From assembly GCA_963725035.1 (NCBI GenBank), contig CAVRWX010000010.1, positions 248,001 to 312,000 of the forward strand: 64,000 nt of DNA. Direction: 5' to 3'. Position 1 is the stretch's first letter; every line of letters begins with the position of its first letter. Position numbers and translations under genes: made by a program. The DNA comes from JALZKA01 sp963725035. GTDB taxonomy: Bacteria > Actinomycetota > Thermoleophilia > Solirubrobacterales > 70-9. Positions 1 to 8,370 of this stretch are shown here, piece after piece. The notes under the pieces were generated by a model, which did no database searches, was not told the origin of the DNA, and worked only from the letters and a program-made list of their open reading frames with translations.

Positions 1-711
1 GGCCGCACCCCGCAGCACGTCCGGAACGTCGGCCCACGCATCGTCGAGGAGCGCCTTGCGCGAGCGCTCTCCGCTGTTGATCGCGACGAGGAGCGTCTGC
101 TCGCGAGCGGCGCGGTGCGCGACGTACTCGTCGATCTTCGCCCGCGGGTCCGTAATCCACTCGCCGTGGCCGGGCGCGAAGAGCGACACGTCGAGCTCGC
201 GCAGGCGCTTGAGCGAGGCGAGATAGTCCGCGAGCGAGCCGCCGAACGCCTCGGGGGGCACGATCGTCGAGCCCTCGCCGAGGATGATGTCGCCGCAGAA
301 GCAGACGTCCCTCCACACGAACGCGGCATGGTCAGCCGCGTGGCCGGGCGTGGGGACGACCTCGAACTCCGGCGGCGCCTCGTTCGCCGGGCGGTGGTCC
401 GGGTCGGGCAGCCAGTTGGTCTCGTCGCTTCCGCTCACCGCACCCCAAAGAAGTGGGGCGCCCAGCAGCTCGACGCCCGCGGAATGGTCAGCGTGAGAGT
501 GCGTGAGGAGAACGCCGGAGATCCCCCCGCGCGCCTCGCCCGCGGCGCGCACGGCGTCGATGTGCGCCGCATCGTCAGGGCCCGGGTCGATCACCCAGGC
601 GGGATCGCGGCCCACAACGTACGTGTTCGTGCCCGTGAGCGTCATCGGGCTGGGATTGTTGGCGCGGATGCGCTCGAAGTCCGCGCCGCCAGGAACAGCA
701 TCGTCCCCCAC
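1..711 (-). CDS. MBL-fold metallo-hydrolase, 3' end cut by window edge
   Basis: The minus strand reads an open frame from a GTG at 711 to the window edge; an in-frame TGA lies two codons upstream, so this is the first possible start. The metal-binding motif THSHADH lies at about residues 70-76. It is followed by a GHAAD second histidine motif, a CGDIILG segment and a late APGHGEW motif, which is the normal order for metallo-beta-lactamase-fold hydrolases of the LACTB2/glyoxalase-II-like group. The opening GGADFERIRANNPSPMTLTG resembles LACTB2-like enzymes. The substrate cannot be told from sequence. Family membership is seen directly; any role in thioester or RNA hydrolysis would be inference. 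Confidence 0.85.
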   Translation of the reverse strand, partial: MGDDAVPGGADFERIRANNPSPMTLTGTNTYVVGRDPAWVIDPGPDDAAHIDAVRAAGEARGGISGVLLTHSHADHSAGVELLGAPLLWGAVSGSDETNWLPDPDHRPANEAPPEFEVVPTPGHAADHAAFVWRDVCFCGDIILGEGSTIVPPEAFGGSLADYLASLKRLRELDVSLFAPGHGEWITDPRAKIDEYVAHRAAREQTLLVAINSGERSRKALLDDAWADVPDVLRGAA

Positions 712-887
712 GTCTCAGATGGCTGAATCCGAATACGCGTGCCCGCGGGGGCGCACGGGACCGAGCCGGGCGGGGGAAGAGGGCGAAGCCTGTACCGGTG
801 GTACAGGCGAGTACCCGATGACCGCGATCCGGCGACGGTATCCGTGCGTCATCCGTGGGTGCGGGTATGCGGGATCAGCCATCTAAC

Positions 888-2951
888 TCAGGCGGCTTCC
901 TTGACCGCGGCGAACACGGCCTCGCGCGCGTCGTCGGGCTCGAGGACGACGAGGTCGCCCGCGCCCTTGAGGATCTCGCGGACGAGCCACTCCTTGGAGC
1001 CGTAGGGCACCTCGACCACGACAGCATCGTCGGCGAGCTCCTCGACGACCGTGCGCTCCTCGCGAAGCCAGCGCGCCCGCTCGGGCGCGACCCAGACGCG
1101 GGCGACGCCGGCGCTGGAGACCTCGCCGTGGGCGAGCCACTCCTGATCGGCCAGGCGCTCGTCGATCCCCTCGCGGGGCTCGAACCCCTCGTCGGTCATG
1201 TTCGCCTCCTTCATCCGGTCGAGCCGGAAGTGGCGCGTGTCGTTGCGCCCGAGGTCGTAGCAGCCGAGGTACCAGCCCTCCGGCCCGTTCACGAGCTGAT
1301 AGGGCTCGACGCGGCGCTTGTCGAAGGTGTCCTCGTTCTCCTTGTAGTAGTGGAGCTCGAGGATCTTGTTGAGGTGGATGGCCTGGTTGACGGTCCTGAC
1401 CACGTGCGAGTCGTCGCGGCCGGGCGCGATCTCGAGGCCCTCCTCGGACGGGTCGTGGCCGAGCGCCTTGACGATCTTCCCGCGCGCGGTGGCGAGGCCG
1501 GCCTGGGGCAGGTGGTCGCCGAAGAGGTCGATGGCCGCAACGAGCGCCTTGGCCTCCAGCGGCAGGAGGCGGGCGGGCCGGTCGAAGTTGTCGCCGTACG
1601 TGTCGGGGTCCACCTCGATCTGGTCACCGACGATCTCGGCGTAAAGGACATAGGTGCCGCCGCCGAAGTTGACGACGTTCAGGACGTCGATGTCCTCGCG
1701 AAGCTCGGAGATGTCCATGTTGAGCTCGCGGAGGCAGTGCGCGACGGACAGCGTCGTGCCCTCGCGGGCGGCGCCGATCATGAGGCCGGCAAGCGTTACA
1801 AGGCGCGCGAAGCGCTCGGGCCGGATGACCGCCTCGCCGCGAGTACGAGCGCCGCCGGAGCGGGGGGGGCGGCCGTCGGCCTCGAGCACCGGGCGGGCGA
1901 CGATGGACGCCACCTCGAACTGACCCTTGTGGCGGGCGCGCAGAAGCTCCATGCGATCGGCACCGGCGGTGGCGGCGTCCGAGGGCGCGATCAGCTGCGC
2001 GTTCTCGCGCCACGAAAGGACCCAGGAGATGAGCTGGCGGATCGAGGCGTACTCGGTCTCATAGACCATGCCGCGGCCCTTGACGCCGTCGGCCTTCGCC
2101 ACCTTGCGAAGCGAGCCGTACTTGCCGAAGTCGCGCTCGACCAGCCAGGCGATCCGCTCGCGGACGAAGACCTGCGCGGTCCCCTCGATCTCGCCCATCT
2201 GCCACTCGGCGCGCGAGGCGTAGTCGCGCCGGTCGAAGTCCTCGGGCGGCGAGAAGTCGTGCTCGGCCTTGGAGGCGTAGGACACCTTGCCCTTGATCCG
2301 GCTGAGGCGGAAGATGCGAACGGCGTCGCGCTCGTGCGAGTAGCCGATCAAATAGAACTGGCTGTCGCGGAAGACCAGGTGGTACGGGTCTACCTTGCGG
2401 TCGGAGACCTCGTCGCGTTGCATCGTGTAGTACGAGAACTCGATTCGCTTGCGGCGCGAGATCGCGGTCTCGATCTTGGCCAGGCGCTGCGAGAGCTCCT
2501 TGCCGCCGCCCGAGGTGGAGAGGCGGACGTCGATCGGCACGTCCTCGCCCTCGTTGAGCGGGCTGGGCCGGCCCCACGAGACCTGCTGGAGCGCGAGGCG
2601 CAGCGGCTCGGCGTAGGCAAACTCGCCGTCGAGGAGGCTGAGCGCGGTCCGGAGCGCGGCCAGCTCGCCGTCGGTGAACTCGATCGGGTGGAGGTAGTAG
2701 TTCTCGGGCGGAAGCGCGTAGAGCTCGGCCTCGAAGAAGCCCTCGGCTGGCTTTTCGACCTGGAGCGAGATGCCAAGGCTCTCGAGCTCGGCGCGGTCCG
2801 CGTAGAAGCGGCGGGCGAACGCGTCCTCGTTCATCGAGCTGTATCCCTCGACCTCGCGCTTGATCTCGAGCGCCGAAACCGGGCGCCGGTTGGCCATGAG
2901 AAAGGAGATCAGCGAGAGCTGGCGGATCAGCTTTTCAGTGTCCTTGGCCAT
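888..2951 (-). CDS. pafBC: Fused double HTH-WYL regulator, PafBC-like
   Basis: This is a 687-residue protein made of two similar halves, each a winged-helix region, a WYL domain and a C-terminal WCX-like segment. In half one the HTH is near residues 5-60 and the WYL core ends in DSQFYLIGYSHE and FRLSRI. In half two the HTH starts near RFARLVTLAGLMIG and the WYL core contains GWYLGCYDLG and FRLDRM. Two-unit HTH-WYL proteins of this length match the naturally fused PafBC of some actinobacteria, known as the activator of the LexA-independent DNA damage response. The start at 2951 gives MAKDTEKLIRQLS, aligning with the usual PafB N-terminus; an upstream extension to 3077 is possible but unlikely. 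No proteasome or Pup genes are adjacent. Assignment to PafBC rather than another WYL pair is inference. Confidence 0.8.
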   Translation of the reverse strand: MAKDTEKLIRQLSLISFLMANRRPVSALEIKREVEGYSSMNEDAFARRFYADRAELESLGISLQVEKPAEGFFEAELYALPPENYYLHPIEFTDGELAALRTALSLLDGEFAYAEPLRLALQQVSWGRPSPLNEGEDVPIDVRLSTSGGGKELSQRLAKIETAISRRKRIEFSYYTMQRDEVSDRKVDPYHLVFRDSQFYLIGYSHERDAVRIFRLSRIKGKVSYASKAEHDFSPPEDFDRRDYASRAEWQMGEIEGTAQVFVRERIAWLVERDFGKYGSLRKVAKADGVKGRGMVYETEYASIRQLISWVLSWRENAQLIAPSDAATAGADRMELLRARHKGQFEVASIVARPVLEADGRPPRSGGARTRGEAVIRPERFARLVTLAGLMIGAAREGTTLSVAHCLRELNMDISELREDIDVLNVVNFGGGTYVLYAEIVGDQIEVDPDTYGDNFDRPARLLPLEAKALVAAIDLFGDHLPQAGLATARGKIVKALGHDPSEEGLEIAPGRDDSHVVRTVNQAIHLNKILELHYYKENEDTFDKRRVEPYQLVNGPEGWYLGCYDLGRNDTRHFRLDRMKEANMTDEGFEPREGIDERLADQEWLAHGEVSSAGVARVWVAPERARWLREERTVVEELADDAVVVEVPYGSKEWLVREILKGAGDLVVLEPDDAREAVFAAVKEAA

Positions 2952-3112
2952 GACCGATGAGGATATTGCCGGGAAGGGGGTCTGATCCACGCAGGCCGTG
3001 CCGATTTTCACCCACTTTGCGTCACGCGTGAGGCGATAGAGTGCCGAGACTTGAAGGGGGAGCACACCTACCGGCACATGCTGCTTTCGCAGCCACGCTG
3101 CTCACGGAACGC

Positions 3113-3553
3113 ATGATCGGCGCAGGAACCATCATCAACCCGATCCTGAAGATCGTCACGACCGTGGCGATTCTGGGCGCGGCCTACATCTTCATCGTCA
3201 AGCCGGTACTCGACACCACCGAGGACATAACCGGCGACGTGGCCGAGCAGACGCGCCAGGCCCAGATCAACGCGAACGCGGCGAGCGAGGAGTTCGACCT
3301 CAACTTCGCGAAGGACAGAGCCGAGTCGTTCGCCACGAGCCTCCGCACACAGTGGCCTGAGGCGGCTCGCGAGGTGACCGACTGCGTTCGGGAGGCCAAC
3401 AAGGACGCGAAGGCGATGGAGAAGTGCGACGAGTTCGGGCACGTGCTGATCACGGAAGGGCAATCCCCACGCAACTTCTCGCTCTCGTACGCCGACAGCC
3501 TGAGCGCCCAGGGCAAATACCGCCGCCGCCGCGCAGGTCGAGAACTGCGTTGA
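3113..3553 (+). CDS. Membrane-anchored small protein with CX13C motif, C-terminus frameshifted
   Basis: I do not recognise a named family. From ATG 3113 the protein has one N-terminal membrane segment (IVTTVAILGAAYIFIVKPVL, about residues 11-30) and a soluble helical tail with cysteines exactly 13 residues apart (CVREANKDAKAMEKC). It is a paralogue of the next gene, sharing the INPI(L/I)KIVTTV start. The frame closes at 3553 with an arginine-rich tail, but the next frame continues with a second CX13C unit (CVENAGFNVRELQRC) and ends RLLFP at 3623, like the paralogue ending. A one-base frameshift near 3515-3530, inside a CGCCGCCGC run, is therefore likely, and the intact gene would span 3113-3623. 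It lies divergent from pafBC. Confidence 0.6.
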   Translation: MIGAGTIINPILKIVTTVAILGAAYIFIVKPVLDTTEDITGDVAEQTRQAQINANAASEEFDLNFAKDRAESFATSLRTQWPEAAREVTDCVREANKDAKAMEKCDEFGHVLITEGQSPRNFSLSYADSLSAQGKYRRRRAGRELR

Positions 3554-3635
3554 GAACGCTGGTTTCAACGTCCGGGAGCTGCAGCGCTGCCGCGACCTGG
3601 CCGACCGCCTCCTCTTCCCGTAGGCTGCGCGAACC

Positions 3636-3947
3636 ATGCTCGGCGCCAGCACAGTCATCAACCCGATCATCAAGATCGTCACGACGGTCGTGATCCTCGG
3701 GGCCGTCTACCTCTTCTTCGTCAAGCCCGCCCTCGACACGACTGAGAACATCACCAACTCCGTCAACGAGTCGATCTCGGGCAGCTTCGACTCGTTCGAC
3801 GACGCCTTCGATCAGGCCCAGGACGCCGGGGTGACGATCCAGGAGCCTTCGAACCAGAAGGCCGTGAACAAGCTCCTCGACTGCGTCGACGCGGCCGATC
3901 AGGACACGGACAAGCTCCAGCGCTGCGCCGAGAAGTTCAGCCCGTAG
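3636..3947 (+). CDS. Membrane-anchored small protein with CX13C motif
   Basis: This 103-residue protein is a tandem paralogue of the preceding gene, beginning 12 bases after that gene's presumed true stop. A membrane helix covers about residues 9-28 (IIKIVTTVVILGAVYLFFVK). It is followed by an acidic linker and a C-terminal CX13C unit (CVDAADQDTDKLQRC) that would suit a disulfide-locked helical hairpin. The short N-terminus before the helix suggests an outward-facing tail, but topology is inference. No known function is recognised. The shared start, shared motif and adjacency indicate duplication and probably joint function. Confidence 0.7.
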   Translation: MLGASTVINPIIKIVTTVVILGAVYLFFVKPALDTTENITNSVNESISGSFDSFDDAFDQAQDAGVTIQEPSNQKAVNKLLDCVDAADQDTDKLQRCAEKFSP

Positions 3948-3951
3948 CTAC

Positions 3952-4971
3952 TTAGGCCGCGCGGCGCGAGGGGAAGTACGCGGCCGAGTCCAGGCCGCGG
4001 TCGAACTTGGACCAGCTCTGGCCCTCGGTCAGCTCGCGCTCGATGCGGTCGAAGCTTCCGAGCTTGCCGCCGAGGTTGTCCATCATGTGGACGAGGGTCG
4101 CCTCGCGCGTGGCGGGCACGACGGGCGAGCCCATCTCGTGGGTGCCGTGGTGGGAGAGGATGATGTGGAGGACGGCCTGGGCCAGCTCGGGATCGAAACC
4201 CTCAATCGACTCGATCTGGCGGCGCACGAGGTAGTAGCCGATCGGGATCTCACCGAGGAGGCGCCCGGCGTCGGTCAGGTCGATGGCGAGCGGATCGTCG
4301 TTGTAGGCCTGCGTCTTGCCGATGTCGTGGAGGAGGGCGCCGGTGACCGCGAGGTCGCGGTCGATGCCCGGGAATGCGGCGGCCGCGGCGCTCACGGCCT
4401 GAGCGACCGAAAGAGCGTGCTCCAACAAACCGTGCGCGTAGGCCTGGTGGTAGAACTTCGCCGCCGGCGCGACGCGGAAGCGCTCCCAGCTATCGGTCTC
4501 AGCACCGAAGAAGCGGTCCAGGAGCTCAGCGAGCTGCGGATCGCGGATCGTCGCGAGCAGGTCGCGCAAGTCGGTCTCTAGGAGATCGGCGGGAACGGGC
4601 GAGCTCTCGACCAAATCGCCCTCGGCGTATTCGCCGGCCGTGGCGGCCCGGATCGCCTCGATCGTGATCTTCGGGCCGTAGCGCTCATGGACCGAGAAGC
4701 GGCCTTCGACGAAGACGATGCTGCCGGGCTCCGAGCGCTCGAAGCACTCGTCGACGGCGTCCCATGCGACACCCTCGACCGTGCCGGTGCGGTCGCCGAG
4801 GATGAGCTTTACGAAGTCGTCGCCGTTCCGGCGGGTGAGCCGGCTGCGCTCCCTGACGGCGAACGTGGTGGCGACAGCGTCGCCGTCGGAGAGGTCAGAG
4901 AGGAAGACGCGCGCCGCGTGTTCGGGCTCGGGCGAGCCGAGGGTGGGCTGAACTGCAAGTCGAGGGTTCAT
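3952..4971 (-). CDS. YhaM-like 3'-5' exoribonuclease (OB + HD domains)
   Basis: This 339-residue protein has an N-terminal OB-fold nucleic-acid-binding domain (about residues 22-110, with VKLILGDRTGTVEGVAWD) and a C-terminal HD domain. The HD metal ligands are visible as H185 in GLLEH and H215-D216 in LLHDIGK, with later histidines in ILSHHG. This OB-HD order and length match the YhaM family, known in Gram-positive bacteria as 3'-5' exoribonucleases acting on RNA and short DNA. The gene is convergent with the CX13C pair, with only a few bases between stops. Family assignment is strong; the substrate is taken from the family. Confidence 0.85.
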   Translation of the reverse strand: MNPRLAVQPTLGSPEPEHAARVFLSDLSDGDAVATTFAVRERSRLTRRNGDDFVKLILGDRTGTVEGVAWDAVDECFERSEPGSIVFVEGRFSVHERYGPKITIEAIRAATAGEYAEGDLVESSPVPADLLETDLRDLLATIRDPQLAELLDRFFGAETDSWERFRVAPAAKFYHQAYAHGLLEHALSVAQAVSAAAAAFPGIDRDLAVTGALLHDIGKTQAYNDDPLAIDLTDAGRLLGEIPIGYYLVRRQIESIEGFDPELAQAVLHIILSHHGTHEMGSPVVPATREATLVHMMDNLGGKLGSFDRIERELTEGQSWSKFDRGLDSAAYFPSRRAA

Positions 4972-5107
4972 CTGCGGCCAAGGTAATGACGGAATCGGAC
5001 GGTCACTTCACCTAGGGAGTCGTCTTGTGACCCGAACCTGACTCGTTGCTAGAAATCCTCAGAGTCGGCGAGAATCGTTCGTCACGGATGACAAGGAGAA
5101 CAAACCC

Positions 5108-6050
5108 ATGACCCACCGCGACCACCTGCCTCAGCTGGACGGGGACCTGTTCGTCACCGACGGCGGCATCGAGACGACCCTGATCTTCCACGACGGGTTC
5201 GACCTGCCGCTCTTCGCAGCCTTTGGCCTCTTGAAGGACGACGAGGGAACGGACGCGCTGCGGCGCTACTTCGAGCCCTACGCCAAGATCGCCGCCGAGA
5301 GCGGCACCGGCTTCATCCTCGAAAGCCCCACCTGGCGCGCGAGCCCCGGGTGGGCCGAGCAGCTCGGCTACTCCGATGAGGAGCTCGACGGCCTCAACCG
5401 GAAGGCGATAGCGCTGATGGAGGAGATCCGTGAGAGGTACGAGTCGCCCGAGCGCACCGATCGTCATCAGCGGCTGCATCGGGCCGCAGGGCGACGGCTA
5501 CAGCCCGGAGTCAAAGCTCAGCGCCCAGGAGGCCGAGGAGTACCACTCGACGCAGATCGGCACGTTCGCCGACACCGCCGCGGACATGGTCACCGCGGTC
5601 ACGATGACCTACTCGGACGAGGCGATCGGGGTCACGCGCGCCGCGAAGGCGGCCGGCATGCCCGTCGCGATCCACTTCACGGTCGAGACGGACGGGCGCC
5701 TGCCGAGCGAGGAGCTGCTCGGCGACGCGATCGCCGCGGTGGTCGATGCGACGGATGACGGCCCCGCCTACTTCGGCATCAACTGCGCCCACCCGACGCA
5801 CTTCGACGACGTGCTCGCCGAAGCCGGCGATTGGCGCGACCGGATCCGGAGCCTGCGGGCGAACGCGTCGACCAAGAGCCATGCCGAGCTGGATGAGGCG
5901 ACCGAGCTGGACGCCGGAGACCCGGACGACCTGGGAGCCCGCTACGCGGGCCTTCGCGACGTCCTGCCCAACCTGAACGTGGTCGGAGGCTGCTGCGGCA
6001 CCGACCACCGCCACGTCGGGGCGATCGCCAAGGCGATGGCGCGCGGCTAG
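5108..6050 (+). pseudogene. Homocysteine S-methyltransferase family protein, one frameshift
   Basis: The N-terminal part (from ATG 5108) reads TDGGIETTLIF and ILESPTWRA in one frame. The rest (PIVISGCIGPQGDGY onward to GGCCGTDHRH and the stop at 6050) is in another frame, and the switch falls near 5430-5462. The zinc-binding cysteines of the family are present (GINCAHP and GGCC). The family transfers methyl groups from S-methylmethionine or similar donors to homocysteine. A Shine-Dalgarno AAGGAG lies upstream of the ATG. Restoring one base would give a full-length enzyme of about 310 residues, so sequence error is as likely as true inactivation. Confidence 0.8.
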
Positions 6051-6053
6051 ACG

Positions 6054-6976
6054 CTACATGGCGGTCGCGCCAGGGGGACGCTGGGCCGGCTCGTCGCCCG
6101 CCATCCCCTCGGCCTCGGTGATGAGCGTCCCGCTGCGGGAGAGCTCGACGTTGAAGGTCGCCCCGAGCAACAGCGAGAGGTTCGAGATCCACATCCAGAC
6201 CATGAAGATGATCACGCCGGCGATCGAACCGTAGGTGCTCGCGTACGAGCCGTAGTTGGCGACGTAGAAGGCGAAGCCGCTCGACGCCAGGAGCCACAGG
6301 AGCATGGCGAGGAAGGCGCCGGGGACGAGCTCGCGGTACGGGCGGTCGACGTTCGGCCCCTCGTGGAGCAGGATCGCGAAGAGGATGGAGACCACCGTCG
6401 CGAGCACCGGCCACTTGACGATCGAGAAGACCTCGAGCGCGGTGTCGCCGACCCCGATCGTCTCAACGATCGCCTCGGCAAGGGGGCCCGGTGAGGATCA
6501 GCGCAATCAGCGTCAGGGCGAACATGAGCATGAGGAACGCCGTCAGCGCGACCTGGCGCGGGAGCGTCTTCCAGAACGGCCGCGTCTCGGACACCTCGTA
6601 GATGTCGTTCGTCGCGCGGCTGAACGCGCCGATGTACCCGGATGCGCTGTAGAGGGCCAGCGCAACACCGATTACGAACGCGAGGCCGGCCTTGCTCGCG
6701 TTCACGGCGCCGGTGATGGCGCCCTCGAACGTCGCGGCCGCATCGCCGGGCGCGAGGTCCTCGATGATCTCCAAGCAGCGCGTCGATCGTGCCCTGGTCG
6801 CCGAAGATCCCGAGCAGCGAGACGAGCACGATCATCGCCGGGAAGACCGCGAGGATCGAGTAGTAGGTCAGCGCCGCGGCATGGTCGGAGATCTTCAGGC
6901 GCCCGTATGCGCCGAAGACGCCCTTGAGCGCAGCGATGGGCTTGCGGCTTTGGAATGTCGGCTTGACCGAGACCAT
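6054..6976 (-). pseudogene. YihY/BrkB-family inner membrane protein, two frameshifts
   Basis: Three overlapping frames together encode a typical YihY/BrkB (formerly RNase BN) protein. Segment one is MVSVKPTF through DHAAALTYYSILAVFPAMIV. Segment two starts near 6776 with EIIEDLAPGDAAATFEGAI and includes FSRATNDIYEV. Segment three starts near 6480 and includes ELVPGAFLAMLLWLLASSGF and GSIAGVIIFMVWMW. The breaks are at an extra base near 6776 and in the GGGGG/CCC run near 6482-6490. Family members are polytopic membrane proteins of uncertain transport or export role. The start is ATG 6976. The gene is divergent from the broken threonine dehydratase. Confidence 0.8.
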
Positions 6977-7136
6977 GGCTTCCGTCGAACCTACCCGGAA
7001 CGAGCCGAGCGGGTGGGAAGCAACGGCGGCGAACACCGATCTGAGCGACGTCTCGGCGGCCAAGTTCAAGCGCTCATCGGAGTGCGCAGGTCGGAAACTC
7101 ACATGCAAGGGGAAGAAGTTCGTCGGTCCTAACCGG

Positions 7137-7168
7137 ATGGCGAGACCCGGAATCGACAGGAGGACACC
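7137..7168 (-). repeat. Partial duplicate of tRNA-Phe 3' end
   Basis: Positions 7137-7156 are identical to 8256-8275 over 20 bases, covering the discriminator base, the 3' acceptor strand and part of the T arm of tRNA-Phe. The next 12 bases are eight-of-twelve identical. It is in the same orientation as the tRNA and 1.1 kb downstream of it. Duplicated tRNA 3' ends are the classic footprint of tyrosine-integrase insertion, but no integrase gene lies between them. It sits between the divergent YihY-like and threonine dehydratase genes. Confidence 0.6.
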
Positions 7169-7201
7169 GACGAGCACGATGCGCGCAATGCTGAAGGCGC
7201 G

Positions 7202-8220
7202 ATGGCGCAACAGCATCTCTCGGCTATCGACCCCCGACGACGTGCGCGAACTCCGCGGCGCGGCGCATCGCGGGCAGTCGCGCAACCGCACTCCGAGCGT
7301 GATTCGACAGCAAGAGCAGACGTCACTCGCGGACGACGCGGTCGACGACTCGTACGCGACTGCTCGCGTACCTGAAGGCCGAGTCCTTGCAGCGCGGCGG
7401 GGCGTTTAAGTTCCGCGGCGCCTACAACGCGGTCGCCTCGCTCTCTGAGAAGGATCTGTCCCGCGGGGTCGTCGCGTCCTCGTCGGGAAACCACGCGCAG
7501 GCGCTGGCCATTGCTGCCCGGCTGGCCGGGACCGAGGCGACGATCTTGATGCCGCAGGACGCGCCAACGTCCAAGCGGGCCGCGACGGAGAGCTACGGCG
7601 CCCGGGTGATCGAGTTCGACCGCTATGTGGACGACCGCGAGGAGATCGTCGCCGAACTGGTCGAGCACGACGGGCTGACACCGGTGCACCCCTACGACGA
7701 CCCGCGCGATCATGGCCGGCGCGGGGACATCCACGCGCGAGCTGCTCGAGCAGGCAGGCCCGCTCGACCTGGTGATCATCCCGGCCGGTGGTGGCGGGCA
7801 GCTCGTCCGGCGGTGCGGTCGCCGCTTCGGGCGCGGCCGAACGGCCCCGCGTGGTCGGCGTCGAGGCGGCCGCGGTCGGGCAGTGGCGGGCGGCGCTGGA
7901 CGCCGGACGGCCCGCTCGCGTCGAGGTCAGAGAAGACTATCGCCGATGGGCAGCAGCTGGCGGCACCGGGTGAGCTGACCTTCGCGGTCGTGAAGGAGCT
8001 GGCCGAGGACGTCGTCGGGGTGACCGACGACGAGATCCGGTCGGCCATGGCTCACCTGTTCGAGCGACAAAAGCTTGTGGTCGAGCCCAGCGGCGCCAGC
8101 GCCCTCGCTGCCGTCCTGTCCGGTCGGATCGACGTCGGTGGCTTGCGGGTCGGCATCGTGCTCTCCGGCGGCAACATCGCCGTCGATCGCTTCGTGTCCC
8201 TGCTCGCCGATGCCCGCTGA
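7202..8220 (+). pseudogene. ilvA: Threonine/serine dehydratase (IlvA/TdcB type), multiple frameshifts
   Basis: The PLP-lysine motif GGAFKFRGAYN (near 7400) and the SSGNHAQALAIAARL motif identify a type II-fold PLP threonine ammonia-lyase, which makes 2-oxobutanoate from threonine. Reading needs several frame changes: near 7370 (before YLKAESLQ), near 7705 (before IMAGAGTSTRELLEQAG), near 7790 (before GSSSGGAVAASGAA) and near 7925 (before EKTIADGQQLAAPGEL). The C-terminal part (VVKELAEDVVGVTDDEI to the stop at 8220) is intact. The N-terminal 60 residues are recognisable only in fragments (RTPSVIR), so the start is approximate. At least four indels in one kilobase is the worst damage in the window. 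Confidence 0.75.
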
Positions 8221-8256
8221 CTGCCAGTCCGTTGGTCTGCTGTTGCGGGCGGCCAA

Positions 8257-8329
8257 TGGCGAGACCCGGAATCGAACCGGGGACACCACGATTTTCAGTC
8301 GTGTGCTCTACCAACTGAGCTATCTCGCC
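8257..8329 (-). tRNA. tRNA-Phe (GAA)
   Basis: The minus strand folds as a 73-nt cloverleaf: acceptor GGCGAGA/TCTCGCC, D arm with AGCTCAGTTGGTAGAGC, anticodon stem ACGAC/GTCGT-like pairing around loop CTGAAAA (anticodon GAA), and T arm with GGTTCGATTCC. The discriminator is A. The genomic CCA is absent (TTG follows). It lies between the broken dehydratase and the methyltransferase gene. Confidence 0.95.
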
Positions 8330-8370
8330 TGACCGACCCGACAGGCTAGCGCCGATAGCGTTGGCGATCG

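Noticed and set aside
855..2960. A 701-residue open frame on the plus strand opposite the PafBC-like gene
   Set aside because: Composition is that of an antisense shadow in GC-rich DNA (L, V, A, R, G, D runs), with no domain; the opposite strand encodes clear WYL domains.
5000..5107. A SAM or cobalamin riboswitch upstream of the homocysteine methyltransferase
   Set aside because: No matching core sequence; only a weak GGTCAC/GTGACC dyad and a normal Shine-Dalgarno are visible.
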